Assembly (NCBI GenBank): GCA_911728435.2
Contig: OU452198.1
Coordinates: 13,860,001 to 13,924,000 of the forward strand
Length of the DNA: 64,000 nt
DNA from: Apoderus coryli
Lineage: Eukaryota > Arthropoda > Insecta > Coleoptera > Attelabidae
Reading direction: 5' to 3'
Shown here: positions 1-11,432 of the stretch, one piece after another
Layout: each line of letters begins with the position of its first letter
Numbering within the stretch: position 1 is the stretch's first letter
Made by a program: the position numbers and the translations under genes
Notes under the pieces: generated by a model
What the model was told of the DNA's origin: nothing
The model's input: the letters and a program-made list of their open reading frames with translations, nothing else
Database searches by the model: none

Positions 1-511
1 ATTTTTTTAAATGGAACACCCAGTATTTTTTGGAATTTTTGAACACTTTGGATAAAATAAAGTAAAGTTATTGTTATGAATCAATCTTCAGTTAATTGTG
101 TCCTTAAGCAATATTTTCTCGAAACATGAATTGTCGGTATAGGACTATACCGTAAGTTATTGTTATGATCCCTATACCTAAATCTACCTGTTTGTCCAAT
201 TTTTGAAGAAATAATCCATATTTAACTGTGGAGTGCAAGTGTAGTTGCAATAAAAAAAAATATTTATTTAGTTAAATAACTTTATGTTAAATAGCACACC
301 CTATATTTCATAGCACCTGGCGATACTAATTAATGTTTTCTATCAAATGGTATTAGGCTTCCCTATACCGAACACTCACCGTTTGCAAAAAACGCAAAAA
401 TTGGACAAACGGGTAGATTTAGGTATAGGAATCATAACAATAACTTTACTTTATTTTATCCAAAGTGTTCAAAAATCCAACAAATACTGGGTGTTTCATT
501 TAAAAAAAGAT
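1..511. repeat. MITE-like inverted repeat at left edge
   Basis: Bases 1-79 and 431-510 are near-perfect reverse complements. Each outer end has a run of T/A, then a cac-ccagtatt block typical of mariner-type termini, then a shared ttgaacactttggataaa block. A second inverted pair lies inside (about 150-200 against 390-447). It looks like a non-autonomous mariner-type element of about 0.5 kb; the outer end may lie beyond the window. No coding sequence is recognised in it. Confidence 0.6.
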
Positions 512-1010
512 AACTTTGATATGCCACACATTTCTGAGACACCCGGTATGTTTAAAAACATTGTTGTTAAATGTTCCTGGTAGAACTACATACACCCACG
601 TAAACAAAATTTGCAATTTCAATTAATTCAATACGTACTAATAAATATGATTGTTATATGTACAGATTATTTTATTCACGAAACCCATGTTATATCTTTG
701 TAACTATAGTAAATAAAGCTATCATATTAGTATTTTATTATTACTTTATATCATTATATAATTTTAAATAACAAATTTGTCATTTCTCTTTGTTTGGGCA
801 TATCTTGAAAATTATAAGTATAGTGTGTTTGCCAAACATCTTGTATTTAGGTATTTTTTTCTTGTTTATTTATTTCATTTTTGTTATTATTTTGTTGATT
901 GAGGTTAAGTGTAAGAATAGCATTAACTAAACTATCGCCTCATCATTAGATTGAATAATCATTGCTTTGTAAGTCTTGTTTCAATAATGTTTATTATTAT
1001 TATTACTTAC
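512..1010. other. AT-rich stretch, no gene seen
   Basis: Lies downstream of the last visible FAM21/WASHC2 exon (minus strand). It is probably intron of that gene, because exon 4 ends in a consensus GTAAGT donor at 1010. No further exon was found by eye. Confidence 0.4.
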
Positions 1011-2052
1011 TAGCGTCATTACATCTTTCGGTAAATCATCTACTGAATCTGAATCGCTATAAACATTCGCCATTTCATTTTCTGATTCACTTTCACTTGA
1101 AGATTCTAAAAGTCCTACATTCCAATGCTTATACCATTCTTCTGAACCAATTAAATATGGTAACGGTCTGTCTGCATACAAGTCTTTTGCTTGTAAAATA
1201 TAACTGCAAAAATAGATATTTTAATACTTACGTAACATATAACCACTTATTTAAATAGCCAATGTTTTGATTAAAATAAAAATGATATTTATAATACATA
1301 TTATGTATACCTATTAAAGTAATATTAATACAAATTATCATATATCGTAATAATGCCTGTTATGTAAGCTGGTAATTGATAATAACATTAAAAAATAGGT
1401 TTGATACAAAAGAATCAATTACCTACTTTATTAATAGTATTATAATTTAATTAGTTTGTACCTATGTATTCATTTTTCACGTACCTTTTATCACATTCTT
1501 CTTCGCTATCACTTACGGAAACTTCTATTTTATCGAAATATTTGTACATTATTTCAATACCTTTCTTTACAGTGTCTTTCAATATATTTTCTTTTTCGTC
1601 TTCAGAAAGAGGTTTAGAATTCGCATCTTGCTGAAAATTTATGTACATTTATTTTTTTTTATCTATACAATAATTAAATGACAATAATTACTGTTGCATT
1701 GCTAGTTTCTTTACTATCCAACATTTCATCATCCTCATATACTCGATTTTCAATGAATTGTGTATTCTTCAAGCTATGAAATTCATTTTTAGTTAAATCT
1801 AGTTTCAAACTAACATCATTTAAGTCGTTTATAAGATTATCGACATTCGAACTTATAACAACTGTTTTCTTGAAAAGGTTCTACAATGAACAAATAAGTA
1901 TACAAATGTATGCTGAAGTACCTATACTAAAGAATACACACATCTGAAAATGCCTTAACAGAATTGAGTAGTGCTACATCTCCTGCAAGACTCCAATTGT
2001 CAGCATTATCTATTATATCATTCGGACTCCAGATTTTATTTGCTTGCTCCAT
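1011..2052 (-). CDS. WASHC2: WASH complex subunit 2 (FAM21-like), N-terminal four exons, partial
   Basis: FAM21/WASHC2 is the scaffold subunit of the endosomal WASH complex, which activates Arp2/3 and links the complex to retromer. Four exons join in frame on the minus strand: 2052-1942, 1880-1692, 1630-1485 and 1203-1011, about 213 codons. All junctions are GT-AG (donors GTGTGT, GTAATT, GTACGT, GTAAGT). Family landmarks appear in order: NWSLAGDVALLNSVKAFS in exon 1, NTQFIENRVYEDDE in exon 2, an acidic serine-rich stretch in exon 3, and LYADRPLPYLIGS in exon 4, followed by an acidic Ser/Glu run. The start ATG at 2052 precedes the conserved N-terminus. Family members usually exceed 1000 residues and carry repeated LFa motifs; none are visible here, so the gene should continue past the left edge. 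The identification rests on remembered family motifs. Confidence 0.9.
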
Positions 2053-2740
2053 CTCAGTAACTAATAATTAATTATTTTAGATTAAGAATAATAGATATTT
2101 ACATAATTTATTTGTTTTCTTTTTCTTATCATCTAACCTCTAAATAGAAAAAATAAATATGTCAAACAGCTGATGCATTGACAGTTCAAATCAATGAATT
2201 ACAACATATGGACCGGGTGTCGCGGTAATTTTTTGTCTCCACCGCTGTGCGAGAGAGAAAGTGAAGAAGGATAGAGCTAATTACGGCAAAAATATATTTC
2301 ACGTTCCTGTGTAGTGTTGTGTTTATGTGATAATTCACGTTAACATTCTTTTTTTTTTAAATATATTTCTCACTTTTTTGGCTAGTTCCTAACATTAAGA
2401 GACTTGTGTGGTTATATGTGTATAAAAAGACTAGAATTTCGTTCCCTCCTGTGCAGCATATAAATGTAAAATGAGATGACATAAAAACATCAATTTGAAT
2501 TTCACAGATTAGTTATTGGTTGCTATTATCTACCAGAGCGTGTTTTTTTCGGTAAAATATTTTCTTTTGCCGGCCACCCGCCACTGTTTTGATTTTTTAA
2601 GGATATGTAAGGTTTCTGTCACTCAGTTGAAGGAAAGTCGTCAAAAAAGTCTGGCAACACAGCATTAAAATATGATTAAATGACAACTTTCCTTTCGATT
2701 GAATCTAACGAAAAAATTAAATCCAAAATCGAATATAAAA
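2053..2740. other. 5' flank of FAM21/WASHC2, no coding seen
   Basis: Intergenic DNA upstream of the FAM21/WASHC2 start. A relatively GC-rich patch (about 2210-2290) could be promoter or first-exon sequence. No motif can be assigned with confidence. Confidence 0.35.
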
Positions 2741-2742
2741 TA

Positions 2743-3325
2743 GGGAGTTAAGGCAAAACCAAGGACGTATACGTATCTCCATACGTAAACGTGAGATTTT
2801 GGTTATGTTTACACTAGATAAGCAGTCATTCAAAATAGAGTTAAGGTGCCACCCAATACGTATCGTATATGCGGAAGGTAGAGATAACACTTTACTTGAG
2901 AAAAAGACTATTTTAGATTTTTCTACTTCCATTTACTATGTTGTTAATATTATTGTTTTTTTAATTATTAACCAAATACATATATATTTTATTATGTATA
3001 CCTATAAACAATAACAGAAAAATGTTTATAATTGTTTCAAAATAAACTACTACTACTACTACTAATAATAATAAAATATTTATTGCAAAATAGCTTAGCT
3101 TAATTTTCAATTTAGATTGAGTTTTTAATGTTCTATTCTAGATATTCGTACAAGTTCTTGTAATTCCGACAACAATCGGTTCAATACGTTTAAGTATACG
3201 ATACGCGTAGAGGTACATATGTTTACGGCCTTCGTATCGTTAAACGTATCATAAATTTAAAGAGCGCATGCGTAGATGTCAAAAGATACGTTTACGTATA
3301 CGTCACTGGCTTTGCCTTAACTCCC
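2743..3325. repeat. 583-bp MITE with terminal inverted repeats
   Basis: The left end GGGAGTTAAGGC (2743) and right end GCCTTAACTCCC (to 3325) are inverted copies, and the match continues for about 35 bp into a tacgtatacgta-rich segment. TA dinucleotides flank both ends (2741-2742 and 3326-3327), consistent with a TA target duplication. The interior has no transposase. The superfamily is unassigned. Confidence 0.7.
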
Positions 3326-3789
3326 TAATCAAATAAGTAGAATGTACTTAATACTAGTATTATTCGATCAGTGCAATTATTGCAATTGAGTATGAAACAA
3401 TTTTGAGGATAATCTCTCCGATAACTATCCATCAAATTACTACCTAATACGAACCTATGTGAGATACAGTGAGAGAAAATGGTTGAGATTTCGCGTAAAA
3501 GGATAGCTAACGTCTAATATAATCAATTCTACTACTGTTGCTAATTGCAGTAGCTTTAATAAAAAAATAAACCGGTGTCCTTGAGGCACGAATAGCTCTC
3601 CATGCAAAAATTCTAATTTAATTCTTTTGTTTAATTTTGTTATTGGCCAGGGTTCATGTATCCAAAAAGAAGCACTATATGACAAACGATTGTAAATATT
3701 CCAATGTTATTTATTAGGGTTGTTGGGTATAACATAGGTACCAATTGAAAAATCAGTAAAAGCAAAGATTAATATACAGTGTACATCAA
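3326..3789. other. Intergenic; short copy of a dispersed repeat
   Basis: Around 3577-3604 is a piece reading like cacgaatagctctccat, also found near 14107-14130 (inverted) and 54118-54142. Otherwise nothing recognised. Confidence 0.4.
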
Positions 3790-4180
3790 GCTTTGGTAAA
3801 AGCATGGTCTTTAATGTGTTAACTTTAAAGTGAAAAATCAATCCACTCTGTTTTTGTAATATTAAGGTACAGTCTATTGGATTCGAACCATTTCTTTACA
3901 ATGAAAAATTTATACTTGAGTTGTTATTTTTGTAACTCATACAAAGTAGTGTCATCCGCATACTGAATGATTTGAGTAGGTATGTCTAACAAAAGCGGAG
4001 AAGTCATTGACAAAGCATAAATAAAAGAGAATCCAATATCAAACCTTGGGGTACCCCTATAATTACATCCCGTGCATCAGATCTCTCTCCCTCACACTCA
4101 ACTATTTGTTGTCGATCGCTCAGGTAGGACTCAATGAAGTTCAAAGCAAGCCTTCTCTTATGGAAATTAGATCGGATAAT
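3790..4180 (-). pseudogene. Non-LTR retrotransposon RT fragment
   Basis: Read on the minus strand, short frames show reverse transcriptase motifs in family order: FIESYLSDRQQ, then IIGVPQG (about 4050-4065), then IQYADDTTLYELQK (about 3930-3970, the catalytic YADD), then WFESNRLYLNITKTEW. Stops and frameshifts separate them. The style matches Jockey/CR1-type LINEs. It is a 5'-truncated, decayed copy just downstream of the DPCD 3' end. Confidence 0.75.
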
Positions 4181-4337
4181 CACAAGATGGTTTAGATCTC
4201 AATGAAATGTTAGTAACAAACACAATGATTGAAGTATTTCGAAACTAATTTTATTTAAACCTCAAAGTTAAATCGGATTTTTACCAATATAAAAATTATT
4301 TGAAACAATAATATATTACATTAAATTAATAGACAAA

Positions 4338-4343
4338 TTTATT
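4338..4343 (-). promoter_or_regulatory. Likely polyadenylation signal of DPCD
   Basis: AATAAA on the minus strand, 74 bases beyond the DPCD stop codon. Its position is right for the 3' end of that transcript. Confidence 0.5.
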
Positions 4344-4416
4344 TAAAAAGCTGATAAAGTGCACACAATTCATTAGATGATACTGCTAATTAACACATCA
4401 AAATCGTATACAGAAA

Positions 4417-5347
4417 TTAACTGGGTTTACACCCATTGACATCTCCACATTCTAAATCACCAAAACTCTTTGGTTTGATTTGTTTGACTTCTTCCAACAT
4501 AGCTTTCTCAAATTGTAATAACTCCTTTGGTTTTCTATACTAAAATATTAAATATAAGCGATAAAAACGTTATAAAATATTATACAGTAATTTCTACAGA
4601 TCAGAAGAAACTAAACACCGAAAGAAGTCGTTATATATTAAGTAATATACAATTTCACATTTTCTGATTTGCAAAGAGAGGTGATTTATTGAAAATTTAT
4701 TGTCATTACAGTGGTGGTATTTACTATATTTTTATAGGGTATCGCAGGCCCTCATAAAACCTATTAGGTAATTGAGGACGGTACTTACTGTTATAATGAG
4801 TGTATTAAATTTATGGGAAAATGATACATTTTCTTGTGCTGGTTTTAAACCCAATCGCTGTAAGTCTGGTATCGTCAACTTTTTATAATATTTTTTATTA
4901 GTGGTTCTAACTGTAAGACAATCATTTTGTTCGTCTGCAGTCACCGAATAAACATCTAATGAGTATGGTAAATTTCGTATTCTCCACTCTAAATTTAGTT
5001 TTGTTATTCTTCGGCTAACTACAGGCTGAAAATAAGAGTTTAGTGCTTGAAATTAAAATCTAAGAGTATAAGAAAGTACTTACTTCGTTAGGATTTTCTC
5101 GAATCATGGTATTAGTTTCGGCATTATAAATTGGTTCCGGATCTCCAACTTCTACTTCCCATGACTCCTCACCTTTTATTTCCTTATTTTGACGCCAAAT
5201 TCGTCTTGTCACAACATTTGTATCTAAGTTATATTCTTCTACCATTTCCTTGCCATCACCAAAATCGAAATGGACCTTTTTCAAATTCTTATCAACCATA
5301 CAGGATTTCTTGGATTTTTGAATTTGCGAAAACCAGTCAGTTGTCAT
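4417..5347 (-). CDS. DPCD: DPCD protein homologue, complete three-exon gene
   Basis: DPCD (deleted in primary ciliary dyskinesia) is a conserved small protein linked to ciliogenesis; in vertebrates it binds the RuvBL1/2 ATPases. Exons on the minus strand are 5347-5084 (88 codons), 5025-4789 (79) and 4539-4417 (40 plus stop). They join in phase 0 with GTAAGT donors and TTCAG/TTTAG acceptors and predict 207 residues, close to the about 203 of vertebrate DPCD. Diagnostic stretches are KKVHFDFGDGKEMVEEY, SWEVEVGDPEP, EWRIRNLPYSLDVYSV, VRTTNKKYYKK and LTIPDLQR, then YRKPKE opening exon 3. The start is the first Met of exon 1 and is followed by a Trp, as in other DPCD proteins. No disruption was seen, so it is probably functional. 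Confidence 0.95.
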
Positions 5348-5912
5348 CGTATAGGTTTTTGTAGTATGGTTTTAGAAATAATAATATAATAATTTAAGAA
5401 AATTTGAGGCGGATTAAAAGTTAAATATTGATTTAACATTTAAATTATTTAATTTTACTTGGCAACGTGAATCCAAATTCAAAACAAGAAACAAACACAT
5501 ATTCATTTCGATAGGTTTCTTCTTCCTTCTTCTTTTATTAATCGTTATCGTTCAACGAGAAATATCAGCTATTTTCACTCGCATATAAACGCATGTTCCT
5601 AGTACAAATTTGATTAACAATTAACAGTTGAATAAGAGATTAATTGTCAAACTGTAATTCTAATTAAAAATAAACAATAAACAACGGACCAGTGAAGTTA
5701 TTTATTAATGTTTTTATATTGGTATATGCAGTTTAGGCAATTTAGCCATCTTTAACTTATTTGTATCTATAGTCGGGTGACTTATATCCTCAGAAAAATA
5801 AAGAATAATTTTTTTCTGAGCTGATATATGAATTTTTGACCACGTATTAATATCCCAGCTAGTTGTGTTTGTGCGGTGCTGACGCTAAATACTGTGCCTT
5901 TTTGCAAGTTCT
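5348..5912. other. DPCD upstream region, no gene seen
   Basis: AT-rich 5' flank of DPCD. No recognisable core promoter motif and no convincing exon. Confidence 0.35.
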
Positions 5913-7216
5913 GCAGTGGGACTCTGTGTCGTATAGAATTCTATAGTTCGCTACAATTCTACATGTGCGGCACTCTGCGTGACACATTATTCACTTCAAC
6001 TCGACTAAAACAGTCGACTCAAAGCGTTACTTCTGGACGTATCGAATTCTACAATATCGTAAAAAAATAACCTCACTTTTCAGTTTTGTGTTTTGTGGTG
6101 TGTTGCGGTTTACCGGTTTGTTTGTTTTAGTGATAATTATTTTGTAAGTATTAATAATTAGTAATTAATAAAATCATTTGGCATCAGTTTTATGTAAAAA
6201 TTCATTTGAGCCAATGTTAGAAGGCGAGTTTTTCGGAATCTTGCAGTATACATGTGTGAAATTATGGTCTGACCGCGCCGCTGGAGGAAGGTTAAATAAT
6301 TCATATTATCTATATACCTAGGAAGACATAATTTATTATTATTTTTTCCTGTATGTAGGCATTTGTTGATTGGAGATCAAAAACCAAATGCAAAGCAAGT
6401 AAAATACGGAAAGAAATGGAGAAAACTGGTGTAGGATCAGCTAATTATATCCCTTTATCTGATTTAGAAAAAAGGTTGTTACATCTAATGGGAACAAGTG
6501 CAGTAGAAGGAGACAATGTTCCTGAAATAGGAATGCGATGCCAATATGTGAAAAGAAACACATAATTTATTATTTTTAGAAATATTTTACCCATGGCTGT
6601 AAGATCGAAAATAATAACACATTTGTATATTTTATTATAATAAATATTTAATAATTTTAGTGTTTGTAAGTACTCGTATATATAAACATTTAGTAAATAA
6701 ATGAAATTTATTAACAGAAAAATACAGTGGTTTCCTTTAAATCTGTAACGGCCATAATATACACCGTTAATTGATATACCTACCACGTTTAGTTTAACTA
6801 GACACTTTAAAATCGTTGGATGGACTACCTTTGTTGTCCGTCGTAAAGCGCCGATTAAAACAATGTGGTTTAACAAACAGCAGTGCATATGGCCATAATT
6901 TAACAACTTATAAACTGTTTTCTTATATATTATTTTATATATATTTTGTGTAAGTTACGTTCATGTTACTTCATAAATCCCAAAAAAAATGACTAAAGAC
7001 TAAACTGAAAAATCACTAAAGAGAATTCCAAAAAGTCCCTAAAAATAACCAAATTCATGGTAAATGTTTTTAGGTCGCTTAATATTGCGCCGAAACTTGC
7101 CGAAGAGTAGTCGACGGCAACACAGAGTACCGTTTCAAGTGACTGTCGCTTTCTATAATAGAATTCGATATCGAAAGCGACATGTAGATATCTATACATG
7201 CACAGAGTCCCACTGC
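5913..7216. repeat. 1.3-kb segment bounded by inverted repeats
   Basis: GCAGTGGGACTCTGTG at 5913-5928 recurs as its exact reverse complement at 7201-7216. The next about 60 bases inward also match imperfectly (shared gtatagaattctat and tcgct blocks). The pair encloses the Myb/SANT-like exon. It could be a DNA transposon carrying a Myb-type protein, or two copies of a MITE flanking a gene. No clear target duplication was found (left tct, right tgt), so the class is open. Confidence 0.5.
6359..6565 (+). CDS. Last exon of a Myb/SANT-like (zeste-type) DNA-binding protein
   Basis: After a GTAG acceptor, 68 codons run to a TAA. They show WRSKTKCKASKIRKEM, then EKTGVGSANY, then LSDLEKRLLHLMG and AVEGD. 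This pattern is shared by the Myb/SANT-like domain found in many arthropod proteins, some host-derived and some carried by Harbinger-type transposons. An AATAAA about 80 bases downstream could end the transcript. No upstream exon with the first helices was found, so the gene is partial here. It lies inside the inverted-repeat segment, which favours a mobile origin. Confidence 0.6.
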   Translation, partial: AFVDWRSKTKCKASKIRKEMEKTGVGSANYIPLSDLEKRLLHLMGTSAVEGDNVPEIGMRCQYVKRNT

Positions 7217-8349
7217 TGTTCTAATGAATTCCCCTTCAGTCCGCTCTTTAACTATAGGGTTATTCTTTCGTAGTGATTGATCTGAACAAGTGAATGTGAT
7301 TAAACTGAATGTGATTATACTGAACTGAATATTTTACGAAACCGAAAGATCATCTTTTTTGTGATTGTCTTTCACTTAACCTCGAAAACTTGTGAAAACA
7401 ACCAAATATGCTTTGAAAACTGGAAAATTATTTCTTCCATGATATTATTATCCATGTTTTAAACTTTTACAATTTATTGGTTTGAATCGAAATCATATTC
7501 CAATTATTATCTCTCAATATTCAATACTTTTAGAGGTTAACTGTGAACTGAACGAACTAACCGGTACCCAGAGGTTGATCAGTAAGGGGCAAGGGGGGTA
7601 GGTATTTTAATCAGTTTGGTAGAAGTGACCGAAGTCGAAAGAATACGCACAATCGTGAATGAACTGACAATTTTCAGATTGTTCACTTAGTTCAGTACGA
7701 AAGAATAACCCTTTTATAAAATAAAAACGAAGGACTCTCATATATACAAAGAAATATATCGCTCAAGTGAGAGGTAAAAAAGGTGGAATATAGGGCGCGG
7801 CCATTTTGATGGTCTAGGGGGGCGTCTTAAAAAGTACTTAATGAGCTTACTTTGGAAAAGTTACAATAATAATAAACTCTACGTATCATATAATAACACA
7901 GCTTATTGTGATAATAATATAAAAAATAAAGATTCTAATATATGGGGTAACCTGGTATATGTCAAATTTTATGTGTGAAAAGCTAATGTTGCCACATTTA
8001 AGATATAAAAAATATATTGAGTATTAAAATTACATATAATTTGGCAGTAATCCAAATTTTTATCATATCTCTTATAGTATAAAAATTAGAATGCAATGGA
8101 ATAACTTGGCAACAAAACAACATCAAAAAATGGCGGTTTCTCTATCTCCTTTTATTCCGTTGCGCAATAGGATGCGCATACGGTTTTGCGCGATATAATC
8201 ATTTATATATATGCCATTGAGGTGGGTTGGGTTCAAGGCGCATTAACTATAGGTTGCCTCGATTGATCTTGACCTACCACAAGCGATCTACGTCACCGGG
8301 CGACCGGAGTGCTTTATCACGGCATTATTTACAGTTATATTAGATTAAT
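7217..8349. other. No gene seen; GC-richer patch near 8200-8330
   Basis: Mostly AT-rich, without ORFs of interest. Bases about 8210-8330 are richer in G+C than their surroundings and could be a promoter or an old element end. Not assignable. Confidence 0.3.
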
Positions 8350-9302
8350 AAGGGAAATCGCTGGAAAATAGTTTTAGTTTCATAGAATAACCGCTAGAGG
8401 GCGTAAATCTAACTTTAAATTGAAAAACTGTTTACTTAAAAATATACTTATATTACGTAAGTGGTAAGCTAAATGAGGATGATCTAAGTACAATTCTAAA
8501 ACTTTTTCATATAAACTTTTTTCCCTATCTTTTAAAATAAATGGTGGAGGAGCCGGATAATGTTGGTTTGTAAAAAGTTATCTAACTTTGTTATGGATAG
8601 TCCGATTTTAATAAAATTAGGCTCAATATAAAGGTAATGTTTGGGAGTATCAAAAAGACTATTGCTGCGTTTATTTATGGCCGCTAGATAGAGGTATATA
8701 ACAATGTTTCCGATTTTGTCAATTTTCTTAGAAAACTTATCACTAGATAGAAAGAGCATATAAAAATAAAGAAAACAGTGAAAACCGGAAGTCTATCTTT
8801 TTCTGTCCATCTCAATGACTGGATATATTTTTGCTTAAATTTAACATTCAATACATTTTTATATAATTAATACTGGGCTGTGATGTTGTCATGGCAACTT
8901 CCGGTTTTCACCGTTTTCTTTATTTTTATATGCTCTTTCTATCTAGTGAAGACTAATAGTACCATTCCATTTGATTTTTCTAAGAAAATGGACAAATTCG
9001 GAAACATTGTTATATATCTCCATCTAGCGGCCATATATAAAAAATAAATAAAAGCAACAATACTTTTTTTTACTACATTACCTTTATACTGAGCCTAATT
9101 TTATTAAAATCGGACTATACATAAGAAAGTTAGATAACTTTTTACAAACCAACATCGTTGTACTTAGATCATCCTCATTAAGTTTAACACTTACGTAATA
9201 TAGGTATATTTTAAAGTAAACAGTGTTTTTCAATTTAGAGTTAGATTTGCGCCCTCTGCGGACATTTTAGAAAACTAAAACTATTTTCCAGCGATTTGCC
9301 TT
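8350..9302. repeat. About 950-bp fold-back element
   Basis: The two halves are imperfect reverse complements: aaatcgctggaaaatagtttta opens at about 8354 and its complement closes at about 9299. Pairing continues for roughly 400 bases per arm, with an apparent loop of about 100 bases near 8800-8880. Paired landmarks include the cttccggttttcac and tctttctatctagtg blocks. No transposase is seen. It is a fold-back or MITE-type element whose RNA or single strand could form a very long hairpin. Confidence 0.8.
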
Positions 9303-10181
9303 GTTCGCTTTTACTAAAACAAAAAAATCCTAAAATCGTAACATGATTAGTTTTCTTATCTGTACACCCGGTACAATATAACTCAATATAATGTCTTCAT
9401 TTCATTGAGGCTAAAGGGAGAATGTGTAGAGTTTTAAGTTGAAATGGAAAACTTAGGACTATACTAGAAAATATAAATGCGAAAAAGTTGTTGACTGGTC
9501 ACAATGAGTCCCCTCCCAGGTTCCCATCCCCATCACCGCGGGTGTAGTCGCCACACCCGGTATGTAAATACATTACGAATGCTTTACTTTTTTTCAAATT
9601 GGATATTATGTAGTAGCATCTTAAAATTAAAACAGCGACGTTGTCACGAAGGACGAAGAATCATTTCGAATGACAAGAATGTCCAATGATTTATCTCGCT
9701 TCTCTCCCACGTAACTGTTTGTTGGTCTGCGTCCAAACAAACTATGTTTTGTGAATGAAAAAATGTGATTTCCTCTCTCTTTGAGGTAATACTTCCGGTA
9801 TAAATTGCTTGAATAAGTTCCTCGGCAAAATCAAGGATATATTTGCCGAAAACTATATAAACACTAAAACGTACAAATTTCAAAATAAATTATTATTTTA
9901 ATGTCAGGTAAGTAAGTATACTATTTACAAAATTATATAAAGTAGGTACAAGTGATTTCTTATGTTACATTTTCATTTTTCTTGGTGCTTATACTTTCGA
10001 CAATCAAATTCAAACAATCCAGGCTTGATGTTGTATTCACATTATCATATCCTGAAACAGAAAATAAGGAGAAAGTTAGTACAGTTTAAAATAATAATAA
10101 AAAGTTGGATATATGCCACAAATTTTATTATAGGGTTTTGTTATATTCAACCGATAACGTCCTATCACAAAAAACTATCAT

Positions 10182-10390
10182 ATTTCAGGCAGAAGTACTA
10201 GCCCTTGATCTATGTGCTCAGTTGCTGCTTAGACAGTGAGCGAATGTCAAATAAAATCCTCTCTGATAACCAAGCGGCCCTAAGTCATCAAGATCCACAT
10301 CAAGAACAGTGTGGAATGAAATGGCCAACTTTCTGGCAAGGGTGGAAGCTGAAGGAGAATTTATCGGATCAGAACCTGCAATGGGCGTAG
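10182..10390 (+). pseudogene. RNase H fragment of a non-LTR retrotransposon
   Basis: One frame gives FQAEVLALDLCAQLLL; after a stop and frameshifts come ILSDNQAAL and later EGEFIGSEPAMGV. These are RNase H-domain landmarks (the Glu of QAE and the Asp of SDNQAA) seen in I/R1/LOA-type LINEs, as in the copy at 39 kb. About 210 bases survive. Confidence 0.65.
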
Positions 10391-10739
10391 CGCTCAGCAC
10401 TGCCAAATATACATGATATAATATGATATACATGACTTTGACAAAACCGTTTAAACAAAACAATTAACAAATAATCAATATATTATGTCAAACAAAACAA
10501 TACCTTGACAAATTAATGTAAACTGTCAGCTTGGAATTATAATTTTATTCCAAATTTTGGTGTGAAATTTTCTTACCATACGAGCATAAACTATTCGGGC
10601 ACGAATATTTTAAGAAAATTATTCGTAGTCTTCGACTCGGGATAATTTTCAGAGTATTCTTGACCTCAAAAATAAATATAATTTAAGCTCTTGGGATATT
10701 ACAAGTGAAATTTTGACAAAATTCAATACCGCCTTTAAT

Positions 10740-11120
10740 TTTTAGCTCTTCATATAAAAAAATTCATAGTTCTTAAACTTATCCGAAATACTGCATAATT
10801 TTTTACGCATTTAATTGAATATAACCTAAAATATTGAACATAAAATGTTAGACCACATTGGCGTTCGAAAATAGTGTAAAATGGGGTAAAAAAGATTTAA
10901 AAAAATCGTATTTCTTAAACATAGCAGAAATATTAACTAGTTCTTTCCACAGATCTAGAAAGGGGGAGATAAAACTGTTTACATTTCCAAGCGATCAAAC
11001 ATCATTATTTGCAGATATCGATGATGCCAAACTTCCGCTATCATTCCCGCATTGTTTTAAAATACACTATTTTGATACGGCATTTTTTACCGTTTTAAAG
11101 CAAAATATAACTTAGGTAAT
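10740..11120. repeat. Diverged repeat block, cataggcgttcg family
   Basis: Contains ttcttaaacttatccgaaat, then tataacctaaaat, then ggcgttcgaaaatagtgtaaaatggg. The same order is found at 13371-13560, and related units recur across 12.9-13.9 kb. No protein assigned. Confidence 0.6.
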
Positions 11121-11432
11121 GGTACTAATTTTTGTGTATAATAAAACGATATACCCAAGATATTTTTTAGTTACTTTTTTATGAATTTTAACATATTCAA
11201 GACATATTTCACCAAATCATAATTTATTTATGAAGTACACGTGGCAACTCTGTAAAGCAGAGCAACCGAATAGTACGCGAAGAATTTACGATTTCATTCA
11301 TACTTGTAATCAGCCGGTAGTTTGAGCTTTGTTGCCGAATATCCTTTGCTTTGTGTTTATTTGCTTTTAGTTGGTGATTTTGAGGAATTTTGAGTGTTTT
11401 TTTGTGCAAAAACTATAAAAAAACAATTAACA

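Noticed and set aside
2717..3014. Overlapping 71-codon ORFs on both strands
   Set aside because: They lie within the 583-bp MITE and arise from its composition.
6445..6906. 153-codon minus-strand ORF
   Set aside because: Antisense to the Myb/SANT-like exon and its AT-rich 3' flank; no motif.
9504..9560. GC-rich start exon with GTATGT donor
   Set aside because: Short, low-complexity His/Pro/Arg coding with a local hairpin; no partner exon found.
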